The translations under genes were made by a program, and so were the position numbers. Source: Actinomycetota bacterium (GTDB lineage: Bacteria > Actinomycetota > Geothermincolia > Fen-727 > Anoxymicrobiaceae). Taken from it: a stretch of 6,218 nucleotides of DNA. The notes under the pieces are model-generated. The model made no database searches. It was not told the DNA's origin and saw only the letters and a list, made by a program, of their open reading frames with translations. The stretch is from positions 1-6,218 of the forward strand of contig JAENXM010000103.1 in NCBI GenBank assembly GCA_016649525.1, read 5' to 3'. Shown here piece after piece: positions 1 to 5,331 of the stretch; the first letter of the stretch is position 1, and every line of letters starts with the position of its first letter.

Positions 1-196
1 TGTCACCCTCGATGACTGCGCACGAAAGTTCGCCGTCCACGCCCTCCAGAGTCTTCAGTATGAGGCTGGTCTTCCCGGCCCCCGGGCTCGCCATCACGTT
101 GGCCATGAAGACGCCAAGGCGGTCGAGCATCGCGCGGTTCTCCCGGGCGATTATCTCGTTGGCGTCGAATATACCTTCCAGTACCTCGATCTCCAT
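1..196 (-). CDS. hypB: Hydrogenase maturation GTPase HypB (N-terminal 65 codons, cut by window edge)
   Basis: HypB is a SIMIBI-class GTPase that, with HypA, delivers nickel to the large subunit of [NiFe] hydrogenase in the cytoplasm. The visible part starts MEIEVLEGIFDANEI and has the typical N-terminal helix (ANEIIARENRAML, residues 12-24). A P-loop SPGAGKTSL follows at residues 37-45, and AVIEGD at about 60-65 matches the family's second conserved segment. The ATG at 196 lies 9 nt after the hypA stop, with a G-run (GGGGG) as the only ribosome-site candidate. The protein begins almost at the GTPase domain. It therefore lacks the N-terminal CxxCGC motif and His-rich nickel-storage stretch seen in some HypB proteins. 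The metal-binding C/H residues of the G domain lie beyond the edge. The hypA-hypB order and the P-loop make the call secure. Confidence 0.94.
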   Translation of the reverse strand, partial: MEIEVLEGIFDANEIIARENRAMLDRLGVFMANVMASPGAGKTSLILKTLEGVDGELSCAVIEGD

Positions 197-205
197 CCTA
201 ACCCC

Positions 206-547
206 CTAGTTGATCTCGATCGACTCGACCTGGAACTCCCTCCCGGACACGATTTCGGTGTCGGTCCCTCCGCACTCGGGGCAGGTAAAATCATACTCCT
301 CGACCTTGAACTCTTCTCCACAATCAGGACACTTTGCGATGAGCTGGGTGCGCCGGAACGAGAGCTCGGCCCCTTCCGCGATCGTGTCCCGGCTTATGAG
401 CTCGAAATAAAACTTCACGGGGTCTTCCATCACCGTGCTCATCTCGCCGAGGACGAGGTTTATGCGGTTCACATTGCCGGCCCTGTTCTTCTCGGCATGC
501 TTCAGGACGACCGCCATCATACTCTCGACCACGGATAACTCGTGCAT
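206..547 (-). CDS. hypA: Hydrogenase/urease nickel-insertion protein HypA
   Basis: HypA is the small nickel metallochaperone that docks with HypB and passes Ni(II) to the hydrogenase large-subunit precursor. At 113 residues the length is normal. The N-terminus MHELSVVES carries the nickel ligand His2 and the conserved Glu3. The zinc site is two CxxC knuckles, CPDC at 73-76 and CPEC at 89-92, the same spacing as in E. coli HypA. The segment NLVLGEMSTV (30-39) and the phenylalanine-rich PVKFYFELI stretch are also typical. The start ATG at 547 lies 17 nt after the uppP stop, with only a weak GGTAGGG ahead of it, so translation may be coupled to uppP. Presence of hypA and hypB implies a [NiFe] hydrogenase elsewhere in the genome; no structural subunit is in this window. 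Confidence 0.96.
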   Translation of the reverse strand: MHELSVVESMMAVVLKHAEKNRAGNVNRINLVLGEMSTVMEDPVKFYFELISRDTIAEGAELSFRRTQLIAKCPDCGEEFKVEEYDFTCPECGGTDTEIVSGREFQVESIEIN

Positions 548-564
548 GTATTAACCCTACCGTA

Positions 565-1380
565 CTACGCGACCATAAGGTAGATGTAAACAGCAGCGGC
601 AACGACGAGTCTGTATATCACAAAGGGGGTCAGCGATCCGTGCTTAAGGTACCTGAGGAAGTACTTGACCACGAAGAACCCGGTTACGGCGGAGGTCACA
701 AAACCGACGGCGAACGCTCCCGGCGTCCCCGCGCCGAGCCCGTGCCTCACCAGCTTGATCGCCTCCCACAGGCCGGCGCCACCGATGACGGGGGCGGCCA
801 TCATGAAGGCGAACCTGGCCGCTGCTTCCCTGTTCAAACCCGAGAACATGCCCGCTGATATGGTGATGCCCGAACGTGATACTCCGGGCGCCAGGGCAAA
901 GACCTGCGCGAACCCGACCAGTACCGCGTCCCCCGCGCGAAGCGCCCCGAAATCCCTGGCCTTCTTCCCCCACAGCTCGGCGGCCATCATCACCAGAGAG
1001 CCGGCCACCAGGAAAGTCGCTACCCAGAAAAGGGTGTTGAGGTTTCTCTCGATCTGGTCCGATAAAGCCACCCCGGCTATCACCGCCGGTATGGTTGCGA
1101 GGATCAGCATCCATGCGAGCCGGCCATCCGCATCCCAGCGGGAAGGGCGGACTCGCAGGCTTCTGAAGAATCCCTTGATGACCTCGATCCACTCCCGTCT
1201 GAAGAAGGCGAGAAGTGCGAGGAGCGTTCCCACGTGGACGGCGACATTGAAAGAGAGCCCCAGGTCCTTCCAGCCAAAAAGCTTCTCGATAATCACGAGG
1301 TGGCCGCTCGAGCTAACCGGCAGGAATTCAGTCAGGCCCTGCACGAACCCCAGGAGGGCGGACTTGAGGATCAAGGTCAC
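565..1380 (-). CDS. uppP: Undecaprenyl-diphosphatase UppP (BacA family)
   Basis: This integral membrane phosphatase converts undecaprenyl diphosphate to the monophosphate, recycling the lipid carrier for peptidoglycan and other surface glycans; overexpression gives bacitracin resistance in the family. The 271-residue length is normal. The first signature GLTEFLPVSSSGH (residues 15-27) supplies the conserved Glu, Ser cluster and His. FNVAVHVGTL (44-53) is the second conserved patch, and APGVSRSGIT (164-173) carries the catalytic arginine motif. Multiple hydrophobic segments cover the rest, ending in a hydrophobic C-terminus (AAAVYIYLMVA). The start is GTG at 1380, chosen because GGGAGGTGAG (1395-1386) sits just upstream at good spacing. 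It lies 30 nt after the acyl-CoA synthetase gene and 17 nt before hypA. The polyprenol-phosphate mannosyltransferase two genes upstream would draw on the same lipid-phosphate pool (inference). Confidence 0.97.
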   Translation of the reverse strand: MTLILKSALLGFVQGLTEFLPVSSSGHLVIIEKLFGWKDLGLSFNVAVHVGTLLALLAFFRREWIEVIKGFFRSLRVRPSRWDADGRLAWMLILATIPAVIAGVALSDQIERNLNTLFWVATFLVAGSLVMMAAELWGKKARDFGALRAGDAVLVGFAQVFALAPGVSRSGITISAGMFSGLNREAAARFAFMMAAPVIGGAGLWEAIKLVRHGLGAGTPGAFAVGFVTSAVTGFFVVKYFLRYLKHGSLTPFVIYRLVVAAAVYIYLMVA

Positions 1381-1410
1381 GATTGCTCACCTCCCGCAGG
1401 CGGCGCTTGC

Positions 1411-2922
1411 TTACCGTGCGAGCGCGTGCTTTCTGTCGAGGAACTCGCGGTACTCATAGAGCGCCGCGAGCGTCTTCGCGCCCCGCTCCGGCGATGGGTA
1501 TATGACGACCTCGCTCTGGCTCGCGAGCATCGGCGTTATGGCTCCGGAGGTCGGGAAGGACACCGCGATGATGGGCTTGTCCGTCTCCGCCATCAGGTCG
1601 ATGACCTTTTCCCGGTACGCTTCGTCCACTGCCTGGAGCTGCTTCAGGAACTCACCCGCTATGACGCGCGGCTTTATCCCCCCGCCCAGATCCCCGTTCA
1701 GCTCCCCGGGCAACGGGCCCTCGAGCACGAAAGACTGGAACGAGGAAGTGGCCCCCATCGTGCCGAGCGTTATGACGGCATCCACCACCGGGCAGCGCGC
1801 CAGTATCTCGATGCACGAGAAGTGCTTGGAGAGGTCCAGGGTCCCCACCAGGTCAACCGGGTTTCCCCTGCTCCAGTAGGGTGGCAGTATCGAATCAAGC
1901 TGCTTGCGGGTGTCCTCTGGCAGCTCGACGAGCTCGAGACCGTATTTCGCGAGCGCGTCGGCGGTCACGACGCCCCAGCCGCCTCCCCAGGTCAGCACTC
2001 CCACCCGTTTCCCCTTCGGGTGCGGCACGGCCGCGAAAGCCTTGGCGATGTCTAGCATCTCTTCAGTCGTATCGGCCTCTATCATTCCAGCCTGCCTGAG
2101 CACCCCGTCGAAGATAGTCTCGTCCGCGGCCAGGGCGGCGCTGTGAGAGAGGGCGGCCCTCGCCCCAGCCTCGGTCTTCCCGGCCTTGAGCACCACTATC
2201 GGCTTCTTCGGCGAGGTTTCGAGCGCGACCTCGATGAAGCGGCGGCCTTCCCGCAGCCCCTCGATATACAGGAGTATGACCTCGGTATCGGGGTCCTCGG
2301 CAAAGTACTCGACATAGTCGGCGCAATTCAGCTCCGCCTCGTTGCCGATGCAAACGAAGCGAGAGAACCCGACGCCGAGTGCCTTGCCGAGGCTAAGCAT
2401 CTGGGTGCCGAGGTTCCCACTCTGCGCCGCGAACCCTATCTTGCCCGCCACGGGCCGGACCGGCGGCATCAGCGCGTGAAGCGAAGAGCGGGCGGAGTAC
2501 ACACCCATGGTGTTGGGTCCCACAAGGCGCATCCCGGAGCCGTCCAGCAGCTTCGTAATCTCTTTCTCTAGAGCCGTTCCCTCTTCGCCCGTCTCGCTGA
2601 AGCCGCCCGAGATCACTATGCAGCTCTTAACCCCCTTCTCAACGCACTCCTTTACCACGGGTATGACTGCAGGCGCGGGGACGGTGACCACCGCGAGGTC
2701 GACTTCCCCCGGGATGTCCTTAACCGATTTGAAAACCTTGTGGTCCAGGATCTCCTCGTCGTGGGGATTGACCGGATAGAACTTGCCTTTGTAGCCGCCG
2801 GCCAGTATATTGGCCGGCACGATGTAGCCCCACTTCATCTTCGTGTTGCTGGCTCCTATGACCGCGATCGTCCGCGGATCGAACAGGTGGCTCAACTGCT
2901 CAACTATTTCCGAATTGCCCAC
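1411..2922 (-). CDS. Acyl-CoA synthetase (NDP-forming), alpha subunit with CoA-binding and ligase domains
   Basis: Members of this family (acetate/acyl-CoA ligase, ADP-forming) interconvert acyl-CoA + ADP + Pi and acid + CoA + ATP, giving substrate-level ATP in fermenters. The order of parts is an N-terminal Rossmann CoA-binding domain (IAVIGASN 19-26, VNPHDEEILDHKVFKSV 51-67), then the first succinyl-CoA-ligase-like domain (VGPNTMGVYS 134-143; FAAQSGNLGT 164-173). Next comes the loop ALSHSAALA, where His260 is the expected phosphohistidine, and then a second ligase-like domain with VLTWGGGWGVV (about 299-309) and GNPVDL. At 503 residues it is alpha-subunit sized. The ATP-grasp beta part is neither fused nor adjacent, so a partner must be encoded elsewhere or the protein has another role. 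The start is GTG at 2922 with GGAGG five to six bases upstream; a short CTGGA/TCCAG stem overlaps that ribosome site. Substrate (acetate, branched-chain or aryl acid) cannot be read from the sequence. Confidence 0.88.
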   Translation of the reverse strand: MGNSEIVEQLSHLFDPRTIAVIGASNTKMKWGYIVPANILAGGYKGKFYPVNPHDEEILDHKVFKSVKDIPGEVDLAVVTVPAPAVIPVVKECVEKGVKSCIVISGGFSETGEEGTALEKEITKLLDGSGMRLVGPNTMGVYSARSSLHALMPPVRPVAGKIGFAAQSGNLGTQMLSLGKALGVGFSRFVCIGNEAELNCADYVEYFAEDPDTEVILLYIEGLREGRRFIEVALETSPKKPIVVLKAGKTEAGARAALSHSAALAADETIFDGVLRQAGMIEADTTEEMLDIAKAFAAVPHPKGKRVGVLTWGGGWGVVTADALAKYGLELVELPEDTRKQLDSILPPYWSRGNPVDLVGTLDLSKHFSCIEILARCPVVDAVITLGTMGATSSFQSFVLEGPLPGELNGDLGGGIKPRVIAGEFLKQLQAVDEAYREKVIDLMAETDKPIIAVSFPTSGAITPMLASQSEVVIYPSPERGAKTLAALYEYREFLDRKHALAR

Positions 2923-2958
2923 TGGAACCTCCAGACAACGGTATTCGTAGAGAGCGCC

Positions 2959-3696
2959 TCAGGTGCGACGCGCGGTCTTGTTCAAGTCACGGTACTTCCG
3001 CTTGAGGCCCGCTACCACCCAGGTGGCTTCCCACACGATGCGTCCGCTCATCTTGGACTGGCCCACGCGGCGGTCGGTAAAGACTATTGGGAGTTCGAAC
3101 ATATCGAACCCCAGGGCGGCACATACATAGGACATCTCGACCTGGAAGCCGTAGCCGGTCGCGCTAATCCTCGACAGGTCTACCGCCTTCAGAACATCTC
3201 TACTGTAGCAGCGGTACCCGCTGGTCATGTCGTTCATCTTGAGCCCGGTGCACATCCTCGCGTAGAAGTTGCCCCCGCGGCTTATCATTTCGCGGAGGAG
3301 CCCCCAGTTCTCGATGCCGCCTCCCTCCACATACCTGGAGCCGATGACCACGTCGTGGTCATCGATCGCCGACACGAACTGCGGTATGTAGCGCGGGTCG
3401 TGGGAGTAGTCAGCGTCCATTTGGAAGATACAGGTCGCGCCCATGTCGAGCGCCTCACTGAACCCGTACCTGTATGCGGTCCCGAGTCCCTGCTTGCCGG
3501 GACGGTGCCGCGCGTGCACTTCAGGGAACTCCCGGGAAAGCCTGTCCGCTATCTCTCCGGTCCCGTCGGGTGAGTTGTCGTCCACGATCAGGATCGAGAC
3601 GCCGCACTCGAGATTGAGGATGTCTCGTACGATCCCCTCGATGTTCTCGCTCTCGTTGTAAGTCGGAATGATAATAACTGACAGCATCCCATCCAT
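2959..3696 (-). CDS. Polyprenol-phosphate mannosyltransferase (DPM1-type GT2 glycosyltransferase)
   Basis: The protein is predicted to transfer a hexose, most likely mannose from GDP-mannose, to a polyprenyl phosphate, making the lipid-linked donor for surface glycans, lipoglycans or O-mannosylation. GT-A fold motifs appear in order: IIIPTYNES near the N-terminus, VDDNSPDGT (38-46), GKQGLGTAY (67-75), the metal-binding MDADYSHDP with the DxD aspartates at 94 and 96, GSRYVEGG (119-126), MTSGYRCYSRD (157-167) and FTDRRVGQSKM (206-216). These are hallmarks of dolichol-phosphate-mannose synthases. There is no C-terminal membrane domain, so it is the short soluble or peripheral form. The start is uncertain: ATG 3696 is used here with a weak GAAAG upstream, while GTG 3711 and ATG 3687 are in frame and the family often begins MLSVIIPTYNE, as from 3687. 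It lies 36 nt upstream of the acyl-CoA synthetase gene. Confidence 0.9.
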   Translation of the reverse strand: MDGMLSVIIIPTYNESENIEGIVRDILNLECGVSILIVDDNSPDGTGEIADRLSREFPEVHARHRPGKQGLGTAYRYGFSEALDMGATCIFQMDADYSHDPRYIPQFVSAIDDHDVVIGSRYVEGGGIENWGLLREMISRGGNFYARMCTGLKMNDMTSGYRCYSRDVLKAVDLSRISATGYGFQVEMSYVCAALGFDMFELPIVFTDRRVGQSKMSGRIVWEATWVVAGLKRKYRDLNKTARRT

Positions 3697-3740
3697 CACA
3701 GCTTTCGACACTTAGGGCTAACAGGATACAGGTGGGCTAA

Positions 3741-3769
3741 AGGATATTTTAAGCCGGGTTCACGGTCAA
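3741..3769 (-). promoter_or_regulatory. Candidate sigma70-type promoter ahead of the mannosyltransferase gene
   Basis: On the minus strand TTGACC (3769-3764) and TATCCT (3746-3741) are separated by exactly 17 bp inside the 65-nt gap after pcm. Transcription would begin near 3734, giving a short leader before any of the candidate starts. The -35 matches consensus at five of six positions and the -10 at four of six. This would let the mannosyltransferase-to-hypB genes be expressed apart from pcm. It was found by eye and not scored. Confidence 0.42.
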
Positions 3770-3776
3770 GCGGCAA

Positions 3777-4448
3777 TCAGCGTTCCCAGCCGTATTTGCC
3801 GACCAGTGGGACGAAGACGCAGGAGCCCTCCTCGCTGGTGATCGTCCTGTCCCCTCTTTTCTCGATAACGGTGAGCATCTGGACACCGGATGAACCCACG
3901 GGTATGACCAGGCGTCCCCGGTCCCCCAACTGCTCGACGAGCAGCGGCGGCACGCTCGGGGATCCCGCAGTGACAATAATGCCCTCGTACGGGGCATGCT
4001 CGGGCAGGCCCTCGGTTCCATCGCTGACGACGACCTCTACGTTTGTTATTCCCACATCCCTGAGCCGTTCTCTCGCCGACTCCGCGAGCGCCGGGATTCG
4101 TTCCACCGTGTAAACGAACCGGGCAAGCTTCGACAGGACGGCCGCCTGGTAACCGCTCCCGGTCCCTATCTCGAGAACCGTCTCATCTCCCTTGAGGCAA
4201 AGAAGCTCGGTCATCCAGGCGACCATATACGGCTGCGAAATCGTCTGCCTCTCGTCTATCGGGAGGGGGCAGTCTTCGTACGCACGTTCGCGGTAGGCGG
4301 GTAGGACGAAAAGGTGCCTCGGCACGTCTCGCATGGCCTCGAGAACGCGGCGGTCCTTGATGCCCCTGGCCTCGAGCTGCCGTTCCACCATCGACAGGCG
4401 AAGCTCGAGGTAAGGGTCGCCCTCGTCCTTCCCGCGTTTAGCAGTCAT
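3777..4448 (-). CDS. pcm: Protein-L-isoaspartate O-methyltransferase
   Basis: Pcm methylates the free carboxylate of L-isoaspartyl residues in aged proteins using S-adenosylmethionine, starting their repair; it acts in the cytoplasm. The 223 residues carry the family substrate motif TISQPYMVAWMTELL (69-83) and SAM motif I, VLEIGTGSGYQAAVL (91-105). The acidic post-I strand is VYTVERIP (112-119), followed by VVSDGTEGLPEHAPYEGIIVTAG (140-162) and the LVIPVG strand (170-175). The ATG at 4448 is preceded by AAGG six bases upstream, an adequate but modest ribosome site. The N-terminus is slightly extended and basic (MTAKRGKDEGD) relative to the 208-residue E. coli enzyme. The gene follows a terminator-like hairpin whose T-tract ends only about 15 nt before the start codon, so it depends on read-through or on a promoter inside or before that hairpin. 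Confidence 0.96.
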   Translation of the reverse strand: MTAKRGKDEGDPYLELRLSMVERQLEARGIKDRRVLEAMRDVPRHLFVLPAYRERAYEDCPLPIDERQTISQPYMVAWMTELLCLKGDETVLEIGTGSGYQAAVLSKLARFVYTVERIPALAESARERLRDVGITNVEVVVSDGTEGLPEHAPYEGIIVTAGSPSVPPLLVEQLGDRGRLVIPVGSSGVQMLTVIEKRGDRTITSEEGSCVFVPLVGKYGWER

Positions 4449-4463
4449 CTGTACCTTGACCCG

Positions 4464-4494
4464 AAAACAAACGAGGCGGACAAGCGTCCGCCCC
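4464..4494 (-). terminator. Intrinsic terminator or attenuator between the STAS gene and pcm
   Basis: Read on the minus strand, GGCGGAC-GCTT-GTCCGCC forms a perfect 7-bp GC stem (4492-4475), extendable by a G-U and a G-C pair. It is followed at once by TCGTTTGTTTT (4474-4464). On the plus strand the following bases are CCCCTCGCC, so only the minus-strand reading is terminator-like. It sits within the 105-nt gap after the STAS gene. A weak promoter-like pair upstream of it (TTCAAT 4530-4525, 16 bp, GATAGT 4508-4503) would place the hairpin in the pcm leader, making attenuation possible as well as simple termination. Confidence 0.6.
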
Positions 4495-4553
4495 TCGCCG
4501 GCACTATCGCCCGAAACGAATCGAATTGAAGCCCGGCACCTGCGCTCCGACCT

Positions 4554-4880
4554 TTATAACTCGTCAGAGCTTGTGTACATGTTGAAGATCTTTGTGAGCC
4601 CCGTGATCTTGAAGATGCGGAGGATCTTCTCCTGGCTGCAGATGATCCCGAGTTCCCCCTCGTGCTGCTTGACCCTTTTCAGGCCGCCCACCAGGACGCC
4701 CAGGCCAGTGCTGTCGAGAAAGTCCACCTCGTCCAGGTCGACCGCGATCTTGTACCGCCCTTTATCGACCGCATCCACGATAGTCTCACGCAGGGAGGGC
4801 GCGGTATAGATGTCCACCTCGCCCTTCAACTTGATTACCGTATGCTCCCCAACGTCCCTGCTAGATACCTCGAGTTCCAA
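4554..4880 (-). CDS. bldG: Anti-sigma factor antagonist, BldG-like STAS-domain protein
   Basis: STAS antagonists bind and sequester anti-sigma kinases when dephosphorylated, releasing a sigma factor; phosphorylation of one serine switches them off. A single STAS domain fills the protein: GEVDIYTAPSLRETIV (20-35), then VDFLDSTGLGVLVGGLKRV (52-70) with the phosphoacceptor serine at residue 57, then the conserved tail ILRIFKITGLTKIFNMYTS. From memory this closely matches Streptomyces BldG, whose phosphorylated residue is Ser57. I chose TTG at 4880 because AGGAGG (4891-4886) lies five bases upstream. This gives 108 residues beginning MELEVSSRDVG, the normal family N-terminus. An upstream in-frame TTG at 4910 adds ten residues but has no ribosome site. 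No anti-sigma kinase is next to it, unlike the usual partner-switch pairs. The functional assignment is firm; the symbol rests on similarity. Confidence 0.92.
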   Translation of the reverse strand: MELEVSSRDVGEHTVIKLKGEVDIYTAPSLRETIVDAVDKGRYKIAVDLDEVDFLDSTGLGVLVGGLKRVKQHEGELGIICSQEKILRIFKITGLTKIFNMYTSSDEL

Positions 4881-4910
4881 GTTCTCCTCCTGGTTGAATA
4901 CCAGATTCAA
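4881..4910 (-). promoter_or_regulatory. Ribosome binding site and overlapping small hairpins of the STAS gene
   Basis: AGGAGG (4891-4886) is five bases from the TTG start and decides it. Just upstream on the minus strand, TTGAAT-CTGGT-ATTCAA (4910-4894) is a perfect 6-bp inverted repeat. The overlapping CTGGT-TATTCAA-region can instead fold as CTGGT-ATTCA-ACCAG (4904-4890), which ends in the ribosome site. The two folds exclude each other. The ribosome site is clear; a regulatory role for the stems is speculative because they are short. Confidence 0.6.
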
Positions 4911-4939
4911 GTCCGGAATTAGGGATTATCGCCGCTGTA

Positions 4940-5095
4940 CTACCTCTGCTTGGGCCTCTTCACGATCGTTCCGCAGCGGGGGCACTTGGCTTCGTCCTCG
5001 CCGGGGTCGAGCGATACGCGGTTGCCGCAGTTATGACACCTTACCCTGAGGATCTCCTCTCCCACCTTCTCGTGTCCGTGGGGTCCTCTAACCAC
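4940..5095 (-). CDS. Small zinc-ribbon protein, function unknown
   Basis: A 51-residue protein with two CxxC knuckles: RCHNCGNRVSL (Cys20 and Cys23) and KCPRCGTIVKR (Cys38 and Cys41). The 14-residue spacing fits one zinc-ribbon or rubredoxin-like zinc site. The N-terminus (MVRGPHGHEKVGEEIL) and C-terminus (VKRPKQR) are polar, and there is no signal or membrane segment. The start is GTG at 5095, preceded by a perfect AGGAGG (5110-5105) at 9 nt; the frame is open further upstream only to a stop at 5131 with no other usable start. The stop lies 59 nt before the STAS gene on the same strand, suggesting co-transcription. Small zinc ribbons of this kind are often nucleic-acid or protein adaptors, but nothing here fixes the role. 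Non-ATG start and short length make it easy to overlook. Confidence 0.75.
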   Translation of the reverse strand: MVRGPHGHEKVGEEILRVRCHNCGNRVSLDPGEDEAKCPRCGTIVKRPKQR

Positions 5096-5176
5096 CCTCT
5101 GACACCTCCTATCCGTTCCCGCAATTGTTTATCTTCTAGATGCGCCCAGGGTTTCCTACCGGCCCAGAGCTTTTTA

Positions 5177-5182
5177 ATTATA
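5177..5182 (-). promoter_or_regulatory. Candidate -10 element for the zinc-ribbon and STAS genes
   Basis: A perfect TATAAT lies on the minus strand at 5182-5177, about 85 bp upstream of the zinc-ribbon GTG, in an AT-rich patch of otherwise GC-rich DNA. The bases 17-18 bp upstream (TTCTCC or TCTCCA near 5206-5200) are a poor -35, so this is either a weakly matched promoter or one for another sigma factor. It is the only strong -10 match I see between the membrane-protein gene and the zinc-ribbon gene. Confidence 0.38.
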
Positions 5183-5248
5183 CTCCAATGCGGGCGGGGT
5201 GGAGAATATTGATGGGGTTAGAACACTTTCGTTACATTGCATCCCTTT

Positions 5249-5307
5249 AGCCCGGCCTCTCAGGCCGGGACCTGCCAGTTCTTCAGCCCGGTCTCTAAGG
5301 CCGGGAC
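5249..5307. repeat. Two tandem near-identical GC hairpins, 36-nt period
   Basis: Two 23-nt units (5249-5271 and 5285-5307) match at 21 of 23 positions and are separated by 13 nt. Unit one folds as CCCGGCCT-CTC-AGGCCGGG (8 bp perfect). Unit two folds as CCCGGTCT-CTA-AGGCCGGG, with one T-G position that is a wobble in plus-strand RNA but an A-C mismatch in minus-strand RNA. Each unit is preceded by a pyrimidine-rich TTTAG or TTCAG. They lie between the stop of the membrane-protein gene (5332) and the candidate promoter at 5182, with no T-tract after either in either direction, so they are not canonical terminators. They resemble the subterminal hairpins of IS200/IS605-type elements, but no transposase is present. 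Apart from these units, a -10-like TATAAT at 5177-5182 and the zinc-ribbon gene's AGGAGG, I see nothing else in 5096-5331. Confidence 0.7.
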
Positions 5308-5331
5308 GCAAAAATGGTAGTCTGGCCCCAC

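Noticed and set aside
12..209. Plus-strand 65-residue open frame at the left edge
   Set aside because: It is antisense to hypB, whose minus-strand translation has the P-loop SPGAGKTSL and follows hypA at 9 nt.
665..1459. Long plus-strand open frame opposite uppP, and similar ones at 1234-2055 and 2740-3573
   Set aside because: They lie antisense to clear conserved genes (uppP, acyl-CoA synthetase, mannosyltransferase). Long antisense frames are expected in GC-rich codon usage, and their translations are low-complexity, Arg/Pro/Ala-rich and match no family.
3741..4448. The whole minus-strand gene run as one eight-gene operon
   Set aside because: A terminator-like hairpin at 4464-4494 and a promoter-like pair at 3741-3769 argue for at least two or three transcription units.
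5249..5307. Two repeats with a spacer as a minimal CRISPR array
   Set aside because: There are only two units, the 13-nt spacer is far too short for CRISPR, the units are nearly perfect palindromes, and no cas gene is nearby.
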